From NCBI GenBank assembly GCA_033977485.1, contig CM066988.1, positions 32,670,001 to 32,734,000 on the forward strand: a DNA stretch of 64,000 bases, read 5' to 3'. A program made the translations under genes and the position numbers. Under the pieces are notes generated by a model that had not been told where the DNA came from, ran no database searches, and was given only the letters and a program-made list of their open reading frames with translations. Origin of the DNA: Hydrangea macrophylla (taxonomy: Eukaryota; Streptophyta; Magnoliopsida; Cornales; Hydrangeaceae). Below are positions 48,510 to 58,394 of the stretch, piece after piece; position 1 is the stretch's first letter, and every line of letters starts with the position of its first letter.

Positions 48510-48705
48510 TACCAGCTTGAGAGTAACCGAACCATCTTCGTGGTAACCGAAACGTCTTCGTCGTGCATTTAATGCACGCGCCTTTTAAGGCAGCGTTTCA
48601 CGTGCCCGAGGTGACAACTGTCTGCCATTTTGGGTGAGAAAACGTACAAGCCGTTGGATTTGCTTTGATCCGGGCCATCCCTGGTTTCTATATAAAGGAC
48701 CTATG
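48510..48705 (+). promoter_or_regulatory. promoter of antisense gene 2
   Basis: TATA box CTATATAAAGG at 48688-48698. GTGGTAACCGAA, GCATTTAATGCACG and TTTCACGTGCCCGAGG occur in the same order and spacing as upstream of antisense gene 1. Confidence 0.65.
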
Positions 48706-48795
48706 ACCATTTCTCCAACTCCTTACTACCGAACGCCATAAGAGCGAGAGCAATCCCGAGCAAGATCCCTGAGCTCCTTTTCTGCGCCAAACTTT

Positions 48796-48908
48796 GTAAG
48801 TTTCTCTTTTTCTTCTTTCTCTGTCCCCTTCTTTCCTCTTTTCTGAGCGAGACTGGAGAGAACGAACCTCCTTAATTTAGAACCAGAGTGGGACTTTTTC
48901 TTCCTCAG
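48796..48908 (+). other. probable 5' UTR intron of antisense gene 2
   Basis: Donor TTT|GTAAGTTTCTC, pyrimidine-rich body and acceptor TTCTTCCTCAG|GTTC. 113 bp, lying between the TATA box and the ATG at 49126. Confidence 0.5.
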
Positions 48909-49876
48909 GTTCTATATCTTCTTCCGGGCAGGAGGCACCTTAGGGTTGTTAAAGCGATCGAGTGTCTCCGGAGTAGTCTTGAGAGAGTGCCACTTGGTGT
49001 TAAGGACTCTTTATTCTCTGCCCCTTAGGTTAGCGGTCCTTCCCCCTCTATACGTCCGGCTTGGAGTCCCTGACCCACACTCAGGCTGTGTCCTTCTTCT
49101 CCCCCCTTCCGCGGGAATACGAGAGATGGAACATTCCGATTTTAACTCCGCTTCTAGGTTAGAGAGTGAGATGTTTCGGTCGGGCTCGCCCGATACCAGC
49201 TTAGACCTACCTTCAGGTTCCCCCTCTGATCATCACAGCGAGGGCCGGATCCCAACCCGAGTATCCAGCAACGAGTCTGACCAGGAGGCCCCCGTTGCCT
49301 CAGTGTCGCGGGGTTCTGGTGATAAGGCGCCCAGGTAGTCTGCTCCCGAGGTAGCATTCTCCTGCGAGCTTATTCCCTCAGCCTTGCATGTCGGGGACCT
49401 TGATCGGATCAGGGATAGGTACGCCATTCCTGATAACAGTTCTTTGTCCGTCCACCCCGGTGGGGCTCATATTTATCATAGGGGTTTTGTTAACTTATAC
49501 GAGGACGCCTTCATGGCCAGCCTTCGTGTCCCCCTCCATCCAGTCGCTCAGGACGTTTTGATCTTCCTGGGGATAGCTCCCGGGCAATTAGCCCCGAACG
49601 GGTGGAGGTATCTTATGGAGTCCATCTCATTGTGGCCCCAGATCTTTAGGTACGAACTCACCCTTCAAGAGTTTTTCTGGATCCACCGACCATTCCCAGT
49701 TCACAGGGAGGCTGGATTCTTTTCCCTAGGAGCTCGGCACAGGAATAAGATTATCGTCAACTGCCCGAGCAACAACAAAGGGTGGAAGAAAAAGTTCTTC
49801 CAAGTGTCCACCCCTGGGTTTTGTAAGCCAGTCCTTGGGAGTCAACTGAGGACCTCCTGGGCACAGGAGTTGAGGG

Positions 49877-49962
49877 GTAAGCCCGTCCCCTATCTTCTCT
49901 AGCCTCTTTTCAGGTTTTGTTGTATGGTTCTGAACTGATCGTCTTGGCTTGCTTTACATCAG
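49877..49962 (+). other. predicted intron (86 bp)
   Basis: GTAAGCCC donor and TTTACATCAG acceptor. Splicing joins frames to give GSVDLPSVLEDCAERIRGLN. Confidence 0.45.
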
Positions 49963-50126
49963 GGTCCGTCGATCTCCCAAGTGTTCTGGAGGATTGTGCA
50001 GAGAGAATCAGGGGCTTGAATAAGCAGCCTGTCACGTCTGGGATGTGCTGACCCGCACAGGAGACCAGAAAGGCAACCGCTGACCCCGTCACCCTGCCGT
50101 AGCGCCAACCTTCCCTAACATCCCAG

Positions 50127-50216
50127 GTATGAATTTTATCACTTGCCTTAGCTTTGACTACTCTTTGTCGCCTTGTCATCTCGGTCACTGAAATCATGGC
50201 TGTTTTCCTTTTACAG
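50127..50216 (+). other. predicted intron (90 bp)
   Basis: CCCAG|GTATGAATT donor and TTTCCTTTTACAG|AG acceptor. The phase is inconsistent with the ATG-containing frame of the next exon. Confidence 0.35.
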
Positions 50217-50575
50217 AGATGGCCCCCAGGAGAGATCCCGCGTGGCTGAGGGCTCTGTAGGCTACTGCTACCGAGCGGATGGCGGCGACAGGAAAGAGGC
50301 CGGCCGTTGAGGCCTCTGGCAGCGTGCGCCCATTCAAGCAACTCAGGCACGGTCCATCGGCAGCCCAGGCTCCCGGGGAGACAACATCCCCCCGGGTGGT
50401 GGTAGTGGGGGAAACATCTGCCGCACGAGCCGAAACTCCCGCTGGGACGCCCCTGGATGAATCTAGGGAGACCTGGGAGAGGGTCAGACCGTGCCTACTC
50501 CCCAGTCAGGTGGAGAGGTGTGCCGACATGTCTCCCCAAGTTTTTCAGGCTTGGCTATACAGCATCTCCCATCTG

Positions 50576-50657
50576 GTAAGTAACTTTTCTGCATTTTTCG
50601 CGTTCTCTGCTTTGCTGGTAATAGTGACCGACCATTTCCTTTTTACTTTGGTTGCAG
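50576..50657 (+). other. predicted intron (82 bp)
   Basis: CTG|GTAAGTAAC donor and TTTGGTTGCAG|GTC acceptor. Phase 0 on both sides, joining SISHL to VGYMDVGAE without frame loss. This is the best supported intron. Confidence 0.65.
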
Positions 50658-51299
50658 GTCGGCTACATGGATGTCGGAGCTGAGTCCTTCATGCCGACCC
50701 TTGCGGGGAGAGCCACTGCTGCCGAGACCGCCCTGGCAGAGAAAGAAGTTGCCCTGGAGACCAAAGAGAGGGCCTTGACCGTGGAGATAAACAGGGTTAA
50801 GGGCCTGGCTTCGAGCCTCAGGGCAGCCCAGGAAGAACTGGCGGTGGCTCTAGCGGAGTTGGAGGCCGAGCGGGCTTGCCGCGCGGCAGCGGAAGCTCGG
50901 GAGAGGGCACTCTTGGAGGCAACAGCGGCCGGTCCCCCGGGGGAAACTTTCGATGATGGCTTCTTCCTCGGGTACAAAGACTTGAAGAGGAGGCTGGCCC
51001 GGGACCACCCGGAGTTGGACACCACTCCCTACTAGGGGGTGGATTCCGACTATTGGGACGTAGTACCCGAGGCCACTGAGGATGCTGCTGTCGAGGCCCA
51101 TGGGGCCGCTGCCGCGGCTGAGGGTGCCATTGCCCCGGCTGGCCAAGAGGGAGATGTTGCACCGGAGGGGCAGGCCGGGGGAGAGGTCAAGGAGAATGTG
51201 GACATTGTTGATGTAGACGACCCCTAGGCTCCCTTCTCAAGGACTCTTCTTCTTGTTTTTTTTTCAGGTTCTGTTGTAGTTTTTTTTTTTTCTCTTTTT

Positions 51300-51372
51300 G
51301 GGGAGGCTACTACAACTGTCCCCCAGGCCTTGTACATTTTGTCTCAATTAATCAAAAGGCCCCTGAGGTCAG
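51300..51372 (+). terminator. 3' end block of antisense gene 2
   Basis: GGGGAGGCTACTACAACTGT...CTTGTACATTTTGTCTCAAT...CCCTGAGG matches the block at 48175-48244. Confidence 0.45.
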
Positions 51373-52253
51373 ATTTCCCTTCCATTAACTGTCTTCTTTT
51401 CTGCACTATGCCTCTGTAATTGCTAGTATCCGTTCGGTTTTGGCCGACCTAACACCTGCCTTAGCAAATGTTTTAGGACCATAACCAACAGAACACCTAG
51501 TCTTACTAACCTCTCTAAAAGGTAATTACCCGGAGTGTTGTAGGGACTAGCCCTATTTAGCATCCAGGATCGCCCGGTGTATTATAGGAATACCCTGTAT
51601 TACCGTTCGGGTTGTCCCGGCGTATCATAGGTGTATCCTGTGTTACAATCCGGGATACATCTCTGATCACTGTAAGTGCTTAGGAAGATTTCCTAAGCTC
51701 TTGTAGCAACCAGTGTGATTCCCTATTTTGGCCTAATATTCCCCTGCCGCCCAAGCATTTGCTAAGGCGGGAGTACGGGAGTAAGTGGCCGTAGGAAACT
51801 GACCTGGAACATGGGTGGTTGCAGGGGCATTTGAGGGTCGCCATCGTCGGCCACCTAGGGGTTTGGCCCCGTCGTCGGTTGGGCCTAAGCAAAGCTTTAA
51901 TTAATTTCCTATTTAGGTCTAGAATCCCCTTGCCCTGGGCGTCCTATAAAGGCTAGGGCGTGTTGGGGAGCGGCCATAGGAAACCGACCTGGAACATGGG
52001 TGGTTGCAGGGTCTTTTGTGCCTGGGTTCGGAGCCCGAGGTCTTTTTTTGCCTTGGAGTTAGGCCCAAGGTCTTTGCTACCTCGGGGTTAGGCCCGAGGT
52101 CCTTTTTCTTGCATTGCACGGGGTACTGACAGGAATAAATTTTCCAAAGCAAACTACTCGATTTTATTTGAAAAATAATAATCTATAATGGTTGCCCAAC
52201 CAGAGCTACAATGAAGAAATTTCCCTATAGTACTAAATTCCCGTCGTCAGATG
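51373..52253. other. spacer between pol 3' end and antisense genes
   Basis: No gene. Two copies of a segment with 'GACCTGGAACATGGGTGGTT' (about 51715-51835 and 51905-52015) and degenerate repeats with 'GTATTATAGG' or 'GTATCATAGG' plus 'ACCCTGT' or 'ATCCTGT' at 51530-51660. A 'CCCGAGGTC' word recurs at 52030-52105. Confidence 0.6.
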
Positions 52254-53641
52254 CTACTGATAGTACTTGCGGAGGTGTTGCACGTTCCAAGGATGAGTGA
52301 AATCATGCCCGTCCATGCTCTGTAGCCAGTTGGTTCCCAGTCGGTTAACCCGGGTTACTTTATATGGGCTTTCCCAGTTTGCTCCCAACTTCCCGTGGCT
52401 CAGGACTCGGGTAGACTGGTTCACTGCCTTGAGGACGAGGTCTCCCACTTGAAAACTTCGATGCTTTACCTTGCTATTGTAATACCGCGAGACCCTTTGC
52501 TTGTAGGCTGCCACCTTCAGATAGGCATGGTCTCTTTTTTCCTCCACTAGGTCCAGTTCTGTTCTGAGAGCTTCTCCATTTACCAGGTTACTGAAGTTGG
52601 CCACCCGGTATGTTGGCAGCCCGAGCTCTATGGGGACCACTGCCTCGAAATCGTAGGTTAAGGAGAATGGGGTCTCACTTGTAGCCGCTCGGGGTGTAGT
52701 GCGGTAGGCCCACAGGAGGGTTGGTAGCTCTTCAGCCCACAGCCCTTTGGCGCCTTCAAGCCTTGTCTTGATTGACTGCAAGATTGTCCGGTTGGTTACC
52801 TCGGCTTGACCACTGGCTTGTAGGTGCTTGGGGGAAGAGTAGTGATTTAGTATCCCGTAGCCCGAGCAAAACTGTCTGAAGATGGGTGTGTCAAATTGCC
52901 TGCCATTGTCGCTGATTAGGACTCGGGGAATACCGAACCTGCTGAGGATATTTCATTCCACAAAGCTCTCCATTTTCTGCTCGGTTATGGTTGCCAAGGG
53001 TTCGGCTTCCGCCCATTTGGTGAAGTAAACAGCTATTACGGCAAATTTAACTTGCCCTTTACCTATCGGTAAGGGACCAACAATGTCAATTCCCCATTGG
53101 GCAAATGGCCAGGGACTGTGGATCGGTGTCTGGAGTTCTCCCGGTCGGTTGATCATGGGGAAATACTTTTGGCACTTATCACACCTTCGAACATACTCCT
53201 GTGAATCTCGGGCCATGGTTGGCCAATAATAACCTTGTAGTTGGGCCTTTCTGGAGAGTGCCCGACCTCCGACGTGGTTCCCGCACACACCTTCATGGAT
53301 TTCGAATAGTATTGCTTGCACTTGCGCAGGATGAACGCAGCAGAGGTACGGGATAGTGAATCCCCTCTTGTAGAGGATGCCGTCGAGGAGGTGATATCGC
53401 GCTGCCCGGTACTTGACCCGGCGTGCCTCATCTTTGTTGTTAAGAATGTCATAAGCGGGTCCATCCAACTGGGCCCCAGAGTGACCGGGTCGACCTCCAT
53501 GCCCTCTGAATTGATCACACTAGGCTCGAGTAGGAATTGTATCCTTATCCCAGGCAAGTGTGATTCAGAAGACGAGGCGAGGCGAGCCAACCAGTCGGCT
53601 CTGGTGTTTTCTTCTCTGGGTATCTGAGTGATGGAGAATCC
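52254..53641 (-). pseudogene. Tat integrase
   Basis: On the minus strand the HHCC zinc region (FEIHEGVCGNHVGGRALSRK, then CDKCQKYF) is followed by the core: GIDIVGPLP (first Asp), VLISDNGRQFD (second Asp) and HLQASGQAEVTNRTI (Glu), then LWAYRTTPRAATSETPFSLT and the C-terminal DLVLKAVNQSTR...NVQHLRKYYQ, typical of the Tat end. Breaks: a frameshift near 53455-53480 (upstream frame reads PSWMDPLM, downstream frame DILNNKDEARRVKYRAARYH) and TGA at 52953-52955, where Trp is usual. In the family it integrates cDNA into chromosomes. Confidence 0.9.
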
Positions 53642-54067
53642 TCAGAGCTGTTTGGAGATCGTTCGGACGAGGGCCAAGTAGGCTACCATGTTATCTTCCC
53701 GCGCTTCGTACTCTTGGTTAACCTGATTGACCACGAGCTGGGAGTCACTGTAGCCCTGAACCTGATGCGCGCTCATTGAGACGGATAACTGTAACCCGAC
53801 CAAGAGGGATTCGTATTCAGCTTCATTGTTAGAGGCACGAAAACCAAACCTCAATGCATATTCGAGCTGGATACCGTCGGGGGTAGTCAAGATAATTCCC
53901 GCCCTACTGCCTTGCTGATTGGAGGAGCCGTCCACATTCAGTACCCAAGTTGGGATGTCGGAGTGTAATCCGGGCGATAAGGCCGCGGGTTCGGACTCTT
54001 CGACCGGGTCCTCTGGATATGTGAACTCGACCAGAAAATATGCCACGACTTGCCCTTTGATGGCCGT
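53642..54067 (-). pseudogene. second (archaeal-type) RNase H of Tat element
   Basis: NVDGSSNQQGSRAGIILTTP (first Asp), SNNEAEYESLLVGL (Glu) and YSDSQLVVNQVNQEYEARED (Asp) are the conserved motifs of the extra RNase H that marks the Tat clade. It is separated by TGA codons at 54068-54070 (upstream) and 53642-53644 (downstream), both plausibly from CGA. Confidence 0.9.
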
Positions 54068-54646
54068 TCAAGGTCGGTAGATCACTTCAAACTCCTCCAA
54101 CTCCAAGGCCCACTTGACGAGCCTCCCAGATGTGTCTGGCCTACTGAGAATTCTGAGTAGAGGCTGATCTATCAGGACTATAATGGCATGGGCCAGAAAG
54201 TACGGGCGGAGCCTTCGGGCTGAGGTGATAAGGGCAAAGGCCAGTTTCTCGATGCGAGAGTATCTGCTCTCTGCGCCCTGCAGCGCCCGACTAGTGTAGT
54301 ACACTGGGAACTGTATTCCGTGCTCCTCCCGAATGAGTGCCGAGCTAACCGCCGATGGCGACACTGCCAAGTATAAAAACAACTCTTCCCCCGGCACGGG
54401 TGTTGAGAGGAGAGGGGGTGATGCCAGGTACTTCTTGAGTTCCTGGAATGCCTCTTCACACTCTTCTGACCACTGGAACGCTTTGCGGAGGATTTTGAAG
54501 AATGGCAGACACCGGTCGGTAGCTCGGGAGACAAATCTATTTAGTGCGGCCACTCGTCCGGCCAGGCTCTGGACTTTCTTCGTTGACTTGGGTGACCGCA
54601 TGTTGATGATAGCTTTGATCTTCTCGGGGTTTGCCTCGGTTCCCCA
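54068..54646 (-). pseudogene. primary RNase H of Tat element
   Basis: INMRSPKSTKKVQSLAGRVA and ALNRFVSRATDRCLPFFKIL form the RT-RNase H connection, followed by LFLYLAVSPSAVSSALIREE and GAESRYSRIEKLAFALITSA. In this region of Tat elements the gypsy RNase H keeps the Glu of the EKLA motif, while the first catalytic Asp position reads Ala (YLAVS), a change common in the lineage. Confidence 0.85.
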
Positions 54647-55705
54647 TCAGCTGACTAGATGGTCGAGAAACTTCCCGGATGAGACGCCAAAGGTGCATTT
54701 GGCCGGGTTGAACCTCATCTTGAACTTTCTCAAAATGCTGAAGGCCCCGGCCAGGTGCTCGAGGTGGTCGGGCTCATCCCGGCTCTTGACCAGAAGATCG
54801 TCCACATACACTTCCATGGACTTTCCAATGAGGTCTTTGAACATGTAGTTGACCAGGCGCTGGTAGGTAGCCCCGGTATTCTTAAGGCCGAATGGCATGA
54901 CCTTGTAACAGTACGTGCCTTGGTCAGTGATGAACGCTGTCTTCTCTTCATCCCTGGGGTACATGCTGATCTGATTATACCCCGAGTAAGCGTCCATGAA
55001 TAAGAGGAGTGAGTGGCCTGCGGTGGAGTCCATAAGGAGGTCTATCCTAGGCAGCGGATAGTAGTCCTTGGGGCAGGCCTTGTTGAGGTCGGTGAAGTCT
55101 ACGCACATTCTCCACTTCCCGTTGCTTTTCTTAACGAGAACGACGTTAGCTAGTCAATCGGGATAGTGGACCTCTCGGATTGACTTCGCCTTTTAGAGCT
55201 TCTCGACCTCCTCGCTCACTGCCTCCTGTCTCTCTGGGGCCATGCCCCTTCTTTTTTGCTTAACCAGACGGCAATCTGGGCTGAAATTGAGACGATGGGC
55301 CAATACCCAGGGGTCAATCCCGGGCATATCCTCATGACTCCAAGCAAAAACGTCTTGATTTTGCCTCAGAAATTGAGTCAGTTTTTCCTTCAAGGCGGGC
55401 TCCAGTAGGGTCCCTACGCTGACCGTGCGGTCTGGGTATTCAGGGTCCAGCATTATTTGCTCCAGTTCTTCCATCGGTCCAGTCATGTCGCTCTGGTCCC
55501 GGGGGTCCATTTCTTGGATGTTTAACGTTTCTGTTATTACCCCCCGGCCCAACGAGCTGACATAACAACTGCAGGCGGTGCTCTGATCTCCGCGCAAGCA
55601 TCTAGGTCCCTGGGGAGTTGGGAACTTCACTATTAGGCTGTAGGTGGAGATGACCGCCCTGGCCTTGTTGAGAGTCGGCCTGCCAAGGATGACGTTGTAT
55701 GCCGA
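54647..55705 (-). pseudogene. Tat reverse transcriptase and PR-RT linker
   Basis: In minus-strand order: SAYNVILGRPTLNKARAVIS (end of the protease region), linker, REVHYPD, stop, LANVVLVKKSNGKWRMCVDF, TDLNKACPKDYYPLPRIDLL, FMDAYSGYNQISMYPRDEEK, MPFGLKNTGATYQRLVNYMF and the catalytic MEVYVDDLLVKS, all in one frame. Stops within or bounding it: TAA 55193-55195, TGA 55154-55156 (usual Trp), TGA 54647-54649. Confidence 0.9.
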
Positions 55706-57772
55706 CTAGGCCTCTACGATCACAAAATTGGTGAGCACGGAGGCCTGCTGAGGGTAGGTCCCCATGAGAATTGGAAGCTTGATTGTTCCGAGCAGTTGTG
55801 TATTGGAACCGTTGAATCCGACAAGGGGAGTGGCGACCGGTCGGAACCAATCCCTGGAGATCCCGAGTTGGTCAAATGCCAATGTGAACATAATGTCGGA
55901 CGAGCTGCCCGTATCCACTAGCACCCTCTGGACCATATAGTTGGCTATAAAGAGTGTTACTACTAGAGGGTCATCGTGGGGGCAATGGATCCCCTGCAAG
56001 TCGTCAAAAGTGAATGTTAGGACATCGGTTGGGGAGGAGCCGGTGGATTGGACCTGCCCGACATCCGCTCGGGAGGCTTGGGCATGCCTCTTCCGTGCCG
56101 ACTGTGAATCGCCTTCGCCTGATGCTCCTCCAGAAATCACATGAATGTGGCCAAGTGGTGGTGGTGGCTGGTTAGGAGCTCGGGTGTCCTGCCGAGGCCG
56201 TCTTTCCGTAACGAACTCAGCGAGGTGTCCCTGCTCGATCAGCTTCTCTATTGCTATCTTCAATTTGAAGCAAATCCTCCGTTTCATGGCTGTGATCCTA
56301 TGGTAACGGCAAAACTTATCCCAGTTTCTCTTGCTGGGCGGGGCTCTAAGTTTAGCTGGCTGCGGAAGTAGGCTCTGCGCCTCCGCGGTGGCCATGACTT
56401 CATGTATAGGCCGGGAGAGGGGCGTAAAGGCGGTTGAGGGCTGAGGTCGGCCATCTCTTTGGTCTTGCTTTGGCTTCTTTCCTGTGCCCTTCTCGAACCC
56501 TTCACGCTTGCGCTTGGCCTTCGTGGATTCGTCTCCTGCCTGGCCGGCGTGCTTTGCCTTCAAGAACTCCTCGGTATCTATGTATTTTCCGACCCTCTCT
56601 GAGAGCTCCACTAGGGTCGCAGGTCGGTCGCGATGGAACGACGTGGCGACCTTGGTGTGCTGAACTCCCGAACAGAAGGCCATAATTGTGGCCATTTCAT
56701 TAAGGTTGCGGATCAGGAGCCTTTGCTGATTGAAACGGTCCACATACTCCCTCAAGGATTCCCCTTTGCACTGCTTGACGGTTAACAGTTGGGTGTCCGG
56801 CTGCGAGCGGTCGAGCATCCCGAAAAACTGGATAATGAATAGCTTGCCGAGGGCTTGGAAGTTGTCTACCGTCCGGGGCTTCAAAGCGTGGAACCATTGT
56901 GCGGCTGGCCCCTTGAGGGTACTGGGAAAGGCCAGGCACAGCAGTTCATCTGTGGTTGTGACCAGCGTCATCTGCGCCTTGTAGGTGCAGATGTGGTCCA
57001 CCGGGCTCCCTGTGCCATCATAGGAGCTAAGGTGAGGGGGTTTGAACTTCCGCAGAATAGGAAATTGTGTCACCCGAGCAGTATAGGGCGACTCTGTCTC
57101 TGTGTTTGTGAGGTCGTGACCGGACTTGCGGTTCAGCCTCTCGATCTGCTGCTGCAGTTCCTTGACCTGGGCTTTGACATCACTCTGCCCTGTTCTCCTG
57201 TGTGGGCCTGAGGAGTAGGTCGGGTCGGACGACGAGGCCTCGTCTTCAAAGCGTGTTGACCTCGGGGACTGAACCCGGCTCTGGGTCCGGGAAAGCTTGT
57301 GCCTTAGATCCTCCCTACCAAGGGCCGGAGGATTGTCGGCCGATTCCCGGGCTCTCCGTCCGGACTCCTCCCCTCTGGCTGCACGCCGCCGATCGATGAT
57401 GATTCTGGCATCCTCCACTCGGCCGGGATTGAGCCGAGGTCGTCTTTGCGAGCGCCTGCTGGCCTGGCTGCGTTCTCTATCCGTGGGGCGCTCCCGATCT
57501 GGTGGGGACACCGGGGCAGAACGGGCTTGCCTGCGTGCCCGAGCAGGCCTGTGGACAGGGACGCTCTTCTCAGGCTGAACCTCCGATGCAGAGCACTTCT
57601 CATGTTGGGCCATAAGCGCCTCTATCTATTGCTGTGTTCGGCGCTGGCCTTCCAAGAGCTGCTCCAGCGCTACTGTGACCTGTTCAGTGATCATGGAGGT
57701 AGCCCGCTGCTCAATCTGCAGGTTCTCTTGACCAGTCGAATTGGCGGCTTTCTTACCCTTCTTTGGCGGCAT
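55706..57772 (-). pseudogene. Tat gag-protease
   Basis: The probable start is the ATG at 57770-57772 (MPPKKGKKAANSTGQENLQI). An in-frame TAG at 57626-57628 follows Gln-Gln, after which 635 codons stay open to TAG at 55706-55708. An Arg-rich, coiled N-terminus (VKAQVKELQQQIERLNRKSG) precedes the gag core (LRKFKPPHLSSYDGTGSPVD, then GPAAQWFHALKPRTVDNFQA, and LREYVDRFNQQRLLIRNLNE). A Cys/His region reads KFCRYHRITAMKRRIC, degenerate where DHGH is usual. The protease has VLVDTGSSSDIMF with the catalytic DTGSS intact. Family roles are particle formation and polyprotein cleavage. Confidence 0.9.
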
Positions 57773-57816
57773 GGTGATCAGTCAAAGATTTTTATTGATG
57801 AGAAGATTGTGTCCTT

Positions 57817-57834
57817 TCCCACAGACGGCGCCAA
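57817..57834 (-). other. primer binding site of Tat element
   Basis: Minus strand TGGCGCCGTCTGTGGGA, two nucleotides inside the 5' LTR edge, a sequence found at this position in many plant Tat-type elements. The exact tRNA was not determined here. Confidence 0.75.
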
Positions 57835-57836
57835 AC

Positions 57837-58389
57837 TGATGATGCCGAAAACTGGTAAGAATGATTTGACAGGAATAAGAGCAAGAAAGGGTTTGTATGT
57901 GGTTCGGTCCCGTTAACAAGGTGACCTACGTCCACGGTTGCGTCTGTGCGCTTCTCACTAGCAGATCACCGGCGGGCCTAGTGAGCCAACAAGGATGGGC
58001 GGCACTACCAGTAATACCGGCCGGGTATATGCGTGCAGGTGGTGAATTCTCTAGTAAATGCTTAGAGAAGTGATTTCCCGATCCCTTTGATAGGGTAGGT
58101 GGGCTCTTTTATAGATGCAAGAGTCCATCTTTACATGGTAAGTTAACAAGATAAGGAAGCCTAATCTGATTACGACGTGATTTGCATGATCTTTGGAGAG
58201 TTTCCTAAGTGGTTTAGGAAGCTGCCATGTCTCCCTTCCACAGACATGCAACCGATTTAGGAAACTGCTGGTTGGACGGGATCCCGAGTGTCCGCGACCG
58301 TCATGCCCGGCCGGCGCCCTCACCGGAAGAATCGATTCCCCCTGGCGACGTGGCACTGTTCCATTGGCCAGATTATTTTGGACATATCA
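57837..58389 (-). repeat. 5' LTR of Tat element
   Basis: 553 bp, collinear with 45929-46520. It has a local insertion (GTGGTGAATTCTCTA at about 58041) and lacks about 46 bp near 58313 relative to the other LTR. Confidence 0.9.
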
Positions 58390-58394
58390 GTTCA

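Larger units (their letters stand above)
49126..51227 (+). pseudogene. antisense gene 2: Transposase_28-like, intron-containing
   Basis: The ATG at 49126 opens MEHSDFNSASRLESEMFRSG and a Ser/Pro-rich acidic stretch. After an in-frame TAG (49336) come HVGDLDRIRDRYAIPDNSSL, YEDAFMASLRVPLHPVAQDV and LGIAPGQLAPNGWRYLMESI, then NNKGWKKKFFQVS: the conserved core shared with antisense gene 1. Likely introns are 49877-49962, 50127-50216 and 50576-50657, all GT-AG and 82-90 bp. Exon 3 holds TAG at 50258 and MAATGKRPAVEASGSVRPFK. Exon 4 gives a long coiled coil (AAETALAEKEVALETKERAL...ELAVALAELEAERACRAAAE), FDDGFFLGYKDLKRRL, TAG at 51033, and an acidic Ala/Gly-rich tail ending NVDIVDVDDP. Exon 2 has TGA and TAG and its phase does not meet exon 3, so an indel or a different exon structure is likely. 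Paralogue of gene 1 with the same promoter type. Confidence 0.65.
45929..58389 (-). mobile_element. Tat-lineage gypsy retrotransposon with antisense genes, TSD GTTCA
   Basis: 12,461 bp. LTRs lie at 45929-46520 and 57837-58389, with a perfect 5-bp TSD GTTCA at 45924-45928 and 58390-58394. Removal rejoins the copia frame DDYIMN|YKPKGMIDLK. On the minus strand: primer binding site, gag-PR, RT, RNase H, a second RNase H, integrase. The dual RNase H marks the Tat clade. Between integrase and the 3' LTR, 5.7 kb holds two genes on the plus strand. The LTRs differ by indels and substitutions, so the element is not very recent. Confidence 0.9.

Noticed and set aside
47363..51162. Minus-strand ORFs opposite the antisense genes (e.g. 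50663-51025, 50818-51162)
   Set aside because: Shadow frames of the plus-strand coiled-coil exons, kept open by GC bias.
47046..51227. Antisense genes as ordinary host genes captured by chance
   Set aside because: Both lie between the element's own integrase and polypurine tract, share promoters and resemble ORFs known in this position of Tat elements, so element-borne genes are likelier.
53153..53590. Separate gene overlapping integrase in another frame
   Set aside because: Its first part is the real pol frame upstream of the frameshift near 53470; the rest is shadow translation.
53316..57578. Plus-strand ORFs opposite gag-pol (e.g. 53316-53627, 54333-54848, 56855-57211)
   Set aside because: Antisense shadows of well-identified GC-rich pol and gag sequence, with no homology of their own.
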